Assembly (NCBI RefSeq): GCF_018613675.1
Contig: NZ_JAGGPQ010000020.1
Span: 107,894-171,893, forward strand
Source: Arthrobacter sp. ISL-85
Lineage (GTDB): Bacteria; Actinomycetota; Actinomycetes; Actinomycetales; Micrococcaceae
Reading direction: 5' to 3'
DNA: 64,000 nucleotides
Shown here: piece by piece, positions 58,826 through 64,000 of the stretch
How the letters are laid out: each line of letters starts with the position of its first letter
Position numbering within the stretch: the first letter of the stretch is position 1
Made by a program: the position numbers and the translations under genes
The notes under the pieces: model-generated
The model's database searches: none
What the model was told of the DNA's origin: nothing
What the model saw: only the letters and a program-made list of their open reading frames with translations

Positions 58826-60949
58826 TTAAAGTCCCAATTCGGCTGGCAGTTCCGTCTCCTGGCCCAGAACGTTCTTCGCCAGGAACCACTCCACCACCTG
58901 GTACCAGACCTTGGCGTGCTGCGGCTGGAGGACCCAGTGGTTTTCGTCCGGGAAGTAGAGGAACCTGTGCGGGGTCTGCCCGTCCTGGTCCGCCGCCAGC
59001 CGGGACTTGGACAGCAACTCGTACCAAAGCCGCAGACCCTCGCCGATGGGCACCCTGTAGTCCTTGTCGCCGTGGATCACCAGCATGGGCGAACTGATCT
59101 TCTCGGCGTGCAGGTGGGGCGAATTCTCCAGCGCCATCTCTTCGGTCATTTCCTTCAGCCAGTACTGCGAGGCATCCGTGGTGGGTCCGAACTGGTCGAG
59201 TGCCCACAGGCTGGCATGGGTGACCACGGCCTTGAACCGGTCCGTGTTGCCGGCCACCCAGTTGGCCATGTACCCGCCGAAGGAGCCGCCCATGGCTGCT
59301 GTCCGCGTCCCATCAATGTCCGGCCGTTCCACGGCGGCGTCCGTGATTGCCATCAGATCGGTGAACGGCGCCTTGCCCCAGGCTCCCCAGCCGCGCTGGA
59401 TATAGGCCTGGCCGTAACCCGTGGACAGTGCCGGGTCCGGGAGCAGCACCGCGTAGCCCTTTGCCGTCAGGAGCCACGGGTTCCACCGCCACGTCCACGC
59501 GTTCCAGGATCCCAGGGGACCACCGTGGATCCACAGCAGCAGCGGCACAGGGTTTTCCGGCGATGCGTCCTCGGGCAGGGCGAGGTAGGCAGGAACCCGG
59601 GAGCCGTCCGGGGCCGTGGCCGCTACCCGCTCCAACCGGCCCGGGCAGGACGGCCGTTCGGCAGGCGCGGGCAGGCGCGTGGTTTCCCCTGTGGCCAGGT
59701 CGATCCGGACGGCTTCGGCCGGGAATTCATAGGAGCTGCGCAGGGCATAGGCGTACCGGTCCTCAGGAGAAACAACGACGTCGGAGTAGGCTGCCGCGTC
59801 CTGCGTGACCCGGGTGACGCCCACCTCAGCGGCAGCTGCCGGAACGCTGACCCGAAAAACCGGCGACGCGCCGTCGTCGTCCGCGGTGACCAGGAGGGCC
59901 GAACCGTCCGGAAGCCACGCTGCCGGCTGGGGCCAGCGGTCCCAGTCGTGGGCCAGGGGCTGCAGGCCAGCGGCGTACTCCGCGGCCTCGCCGGAGACGT
60001 CCAGCAGGTGCATCTTGACCTCGGGAGCCCGCTGCGGAGTGGAGTCGCTTTCACTGACCACCACCAGGGTTTTGCCGTCCGGGCTGACCGGACCGGGGAA
60101 ATAGCTCATTCCCTCCTGGTCCAGGAGCACCTTGAGGCTGCCCGATGCCACGTCCACTGCCACCAGGACGGAGCGGCTGTCCGCTTTGGCGAGGGGCTTG
60201 GCATAGCTGCTGTAAACGGTCTTTCCGTCCGGGCTGACCACAGTGGATGCCTCCCTGAGCCGCGGCCCGGCCTCGGGTGTCAGGTTGCGCAGGACCAGGG
60301 GAGCCGGGGCGTCAATGGTGCTCGGCTTCCCGGGCCCCTTTTCCTCTCCGGCTTCCACGGCAAAGACCCGCGGCTGGCCCGGCCCCAGGTCGGCGTCCCA
60401 GTACCGGACCGGATATTCGCTGTGCAGGATGGCCGAAACCTTCCTGTCCTTGCGGGACTTCCGACGTTCAGCGTCGTCAGCCTCGTCGGCCGATCCCGCC
60501 AGCACCTCAGCTGTCACGAACGCGGCATCAGTGTCCCTGGCCGTCATCACCTTGCTGATGCTTCCGGGCCGGCTCAGGACCACGCGGGCCTCCCCTCCGT
60601 CGGCCGGAAGCAGCCACAGCGCGTTGACCGGCTCGTCCTCCGGGCTGTCCGGATCAGGACGCGCGGACGTGAAGTACACGTCACCGTTGGCGGCGAAAGC
60701 GGCACCGGCCTCGCCCTTGGCGCTCCGGGTTATGCGCCGGGCGTGCCTCTGCCCGGCCGGGTCCAGCTCCCACAGCGCGGTGGCAAACTCGGTGCCCTTG
60801 CCGTTCAGGGTGCTGACCGTGGTGACCAGCCGGGAGCCGTCCAGGCTCAAGGCCAGGCCGCTTACCCGCGGGATGGACAGGTAGTGGTCGAGGTCGTGGA
60901 AAGGGGTCAGTGGTTGCTCGTCCGGGATCGCCGGATTCTGATAGGCCAT
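58826..60949 (-). CDS. S9-family serine peptidase (acylaminoacyl peptidase-like)
   Basis: A 707-residue prolyl-oligopeptidase-type enzyme. The N-terminal half (about 15-440) is a beta-propeller (repeated strands such as ASTVVSPDGKTVYSSYAKPL). The C-terminal half is an alpha/beta hydrolase with the nucleophile in MGGSFGGYMANW (about residue 555), Asp in HGDKDYRVPIGEGL (about 630) and His in FPDENHWVLQP (about 671). No signal peptide, so it trims peptides in the cytoplasm. It lies downstream of clpC but behind a terminator. Confidence 0.92.
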   Translation of the reverse strand: MAYQNPAIPDEQPLTPFHDLDHYLSIPRVSGLALSLDGSRLVTTVSTLNGKGTEFATALWELDPAGQRHARRITRSAKGEAGAAFAANGDVYFTSARPDPDSPEDEPVNALWLLPADGGEARVVLSRPGSISKVMTARDTDAAFVTAEVLAGSADEADDAERRKSRKDRKVSAILHSEYPVRYWDADLGPGQPRVFAVEAGEEKGPGKPSTIDAPAPLVLRNLTPEAGPRLREASTVVSPDGKTVYSSYAKPLAKADSRSVLVAVDVASGSLKVLLDQEGMSYFPGPVSPDGKTLVVVSESDSTPQRAPEVKMHLLDVSGEAAEYAAGLQPLAHDWDRWPQPAAWLPDGSALLVTADDDGASPVFRVSVPAAAAEVGVTRVTQDAAAYSDVVVSPEDRYAYALRSSYEFPAEAVRIDLATGETTRLPAPAERPSCPGRLERVAATAPDGSRVPAYLALPEDASPENPVPLLLWIHGGPLGSWNAWTWRWNPWLLTAKGYAVLLPDPALSTGYGQAYIQRGWGAWGKAPFTDLMAITDAAVERPDIDGTRTAAMGGSFGGYMANWVAGNTDRFKAVVTHASLWALDQFGPTTDASQYWLKEMTEEMALENSPHLHAEKISSPMLVIHGDKDYRVPIGEGLRLWYELLSKSRLAADQDGQTPHRFLYFPDENHWVLQPQHAKVWYQVVEWFLAKNVLGQETELPAELGL

Positions 60950-61030
60950 GCTCCCGATTCAACACGTTTTGTGCCCCCGATCACAGGCCGCCACGCATCC
61001 CCCGCTGTACCGTGTGGTGCCTAACAAGCG

Positions 61031-61066
61031 AAAGCCCCGCCGCTCCTTGCGGAGTGGCGGGGCTTT
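61031..61066. terminator. Bidirectional-type terminator after clpC
   Basis: AAAGCCCCGCCGCTCC and GGAGTGGCGGGGCTTT (16 bp, one mismatch) with loop TTGC; the stem ends in an AAA/TTT pair, so termination is possible in both directions. It lies 18 bases past the clpC stop. Confidence 0.8.
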
Positions 61067-61083
61067 GGCTGTGCGGCTGGTGC

Positions 61084-63576
<2,493 letters not shown>

Positions 63577-63640
63577 TTCGCCACACTCCTAGCTACGACG
63601 TACTTTGATGCTACGTGGCCGCTCCTGAGTTGTGGAGCGT

Positions 63641-63658
63641 GTTCGCCACAGGGGAAAC
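63641..63658. promoter_or_regulatory. Weak ClgR-like box upstream of clpC
   Basis: GTTCGCCACAGGGGAAAC resembles the palindromic ClgR site (CGC-N5-GCG type flanked by A/T) with two mismatches, 65 bases upstream of the clpC start. ClgR activates clp genes in actinobacteria; the match alone is weak. Confidence 0.25.
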
Positions 63659-63809
63659 CTTGGGCCTTGCGGGAATAACCGCGGCGGGCAGTTGCGCCGC
63701 CGCAAAACGGGCCTTGCAGGTGGACCAGCCCAGGCCCGCTCCAGGGTAAGGGCCTGCGCAACCCAGCAAATACTGCCCGGAACCAAGCGGTTACGGGAAC
63801 GTGCCAAAT

Positions 63810-64000
63810 GGGCTCTTCACGGTTCGTGGTGAATGTTCTGCCGTGATGGGTGTTCATGCCGCTGTTCTGGCGGCACTGCGCAACAGAATACGCGTTTTGT
63901 AGTTGCGTGCGTTGGTGAATCCCCGGCCAGTCCTTTTGATGTGCTTGATCGCTGTGTTGTTGGCTTCCACTTTCGCGGTCGTCGCGCCGGTGACAATGAG
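63810..64000 (-). mobile_element. Right-edge portion of an ISL3-family insertion sequence
   Basis: GGGCTCTTCACGGTTCGTGG at 63810 has the GGCTCTTC start typical of ISL3-family terminal inverted repeats. It is followed 44 bases later by the end of a transposase gene running out of the window. The other end and the target duplication are not in the window; the bases before the terminus are GTGCCAAAT. Confidence 0.7.
63854..64000 (-). CDS. ISL3-family transposase, C-terminal part (truncated by window edge)
   Basis: 48 codons plus stop, open to the window end. The sequence AKVEANNTAIKHIKRTGRGF then TNARNYKTRILL is the C-terminal signature of ISL3-family DDE transposases (vE..N..iK.iKR.g.GF.N..n...RilL), containing the catalytic Glu region. 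The remainder lies outside the window, so integrity cannot be judged. Confidence 0.8.
   Translation of the reverse strand, partial: LIVTGATTAKVEANNTAIKHIKRTGRGFTNARNYKTRILLRSAARTAA

Overview
The window is GC-rich, densely packed actinobacterial chromosome. Several features point to Micrococcaceae, most likely the Arthrobacter/Pseudarthrobacter group. They are two GAF-ANTAR proteins, a SigK/RskA-type sigma/anti-sigma pair, an MHS-family transporter, ClpC, DisA and RadA, a nickel urease cluster, and the general codon and leader style. The genus is inferred; no rRNA or other taxonomic marker is present. There is one tRNA (Lys, anticodon UUU). No CRISPR array or prophage is visible. A truncated ISL3-type insertion sequence enters at the right edge.

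Layout. 1-4.2 kb: carbohydrate ABC transporter (two permeases and a lipoprotein binding protein) divergent from a GntR/FCD regulator. 4.2-10.2 kb: CPA2-type antiporter, small stress and metal proteins (UspA, metallothionein-like), a GAF-ANTAR antiterminator and a type-B carboxylesterase. 10.2-16.9 kb: a catabolic island of SDR, TIM-barrel sugar isomerase, MHS transporter, split transketolase and GntR regulator. It is tied together by copies of one operator, ACTGT-N2-ACAGT, including a 15-bp perfect dyad between the divergent operons. 17-24 kb: urease operon ureA-B-C-E-F-G-D followed by a nickel permease, containing two GC-rich palindromic repeats, with an isochorismatase-family hydrolase upstream. 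24.6-32.3 kb: two LacI regulators, an HhH-GPD glycosylase, a GH51 arabinofuranosidase, a second GAF-ANTAR protein, and an ECF sigma/anti-sigma pair whose upstream sortase survives only as a C-terminal stub. 32-37.7 kb: YciI-like protein, M23 peptidase, tRNA-Lys, DUF47 plus PiT phosphate permease, and unknown proteins. 37.8-42 kb: pstSCAB behind a PHO box. 42-54.3 kb: FUSC protein, radA, an orphan histidine kinase, NUDIX, fabF-like, prfC, a 2H phosphoesterase, disA and mutY. 54.3-64 kb: small envelope proteins, PTS-dependent dihydroxyacetone kinase dhaKLM, an ArgA-type acetyltransferase, an S9 peptidase, clpC and the IS end.

How the parts connect. Phosphate uptake is covered twice: PstSCAB for high affinity and DUF47/PiT for low affinity. 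Nickel import feeds urease from the same transcript. Genome maintenance genes (radA, disA, mutY, HhH-GPD glycosylase) lie in two blocks. The best candidate for an undescribed system is the 10.6-16.9 kb transketolase/isomerase regulon, whose substrate cannot be read from sequence. Other unusual items are a mutY reading frame without a normal start codon before its conserved N-terminus, a 60-nt palindromic repeat in two copies, decayed sortase and isoprenylcysteine methyltransferase remnants, and the IS inserted upstream of clpC.
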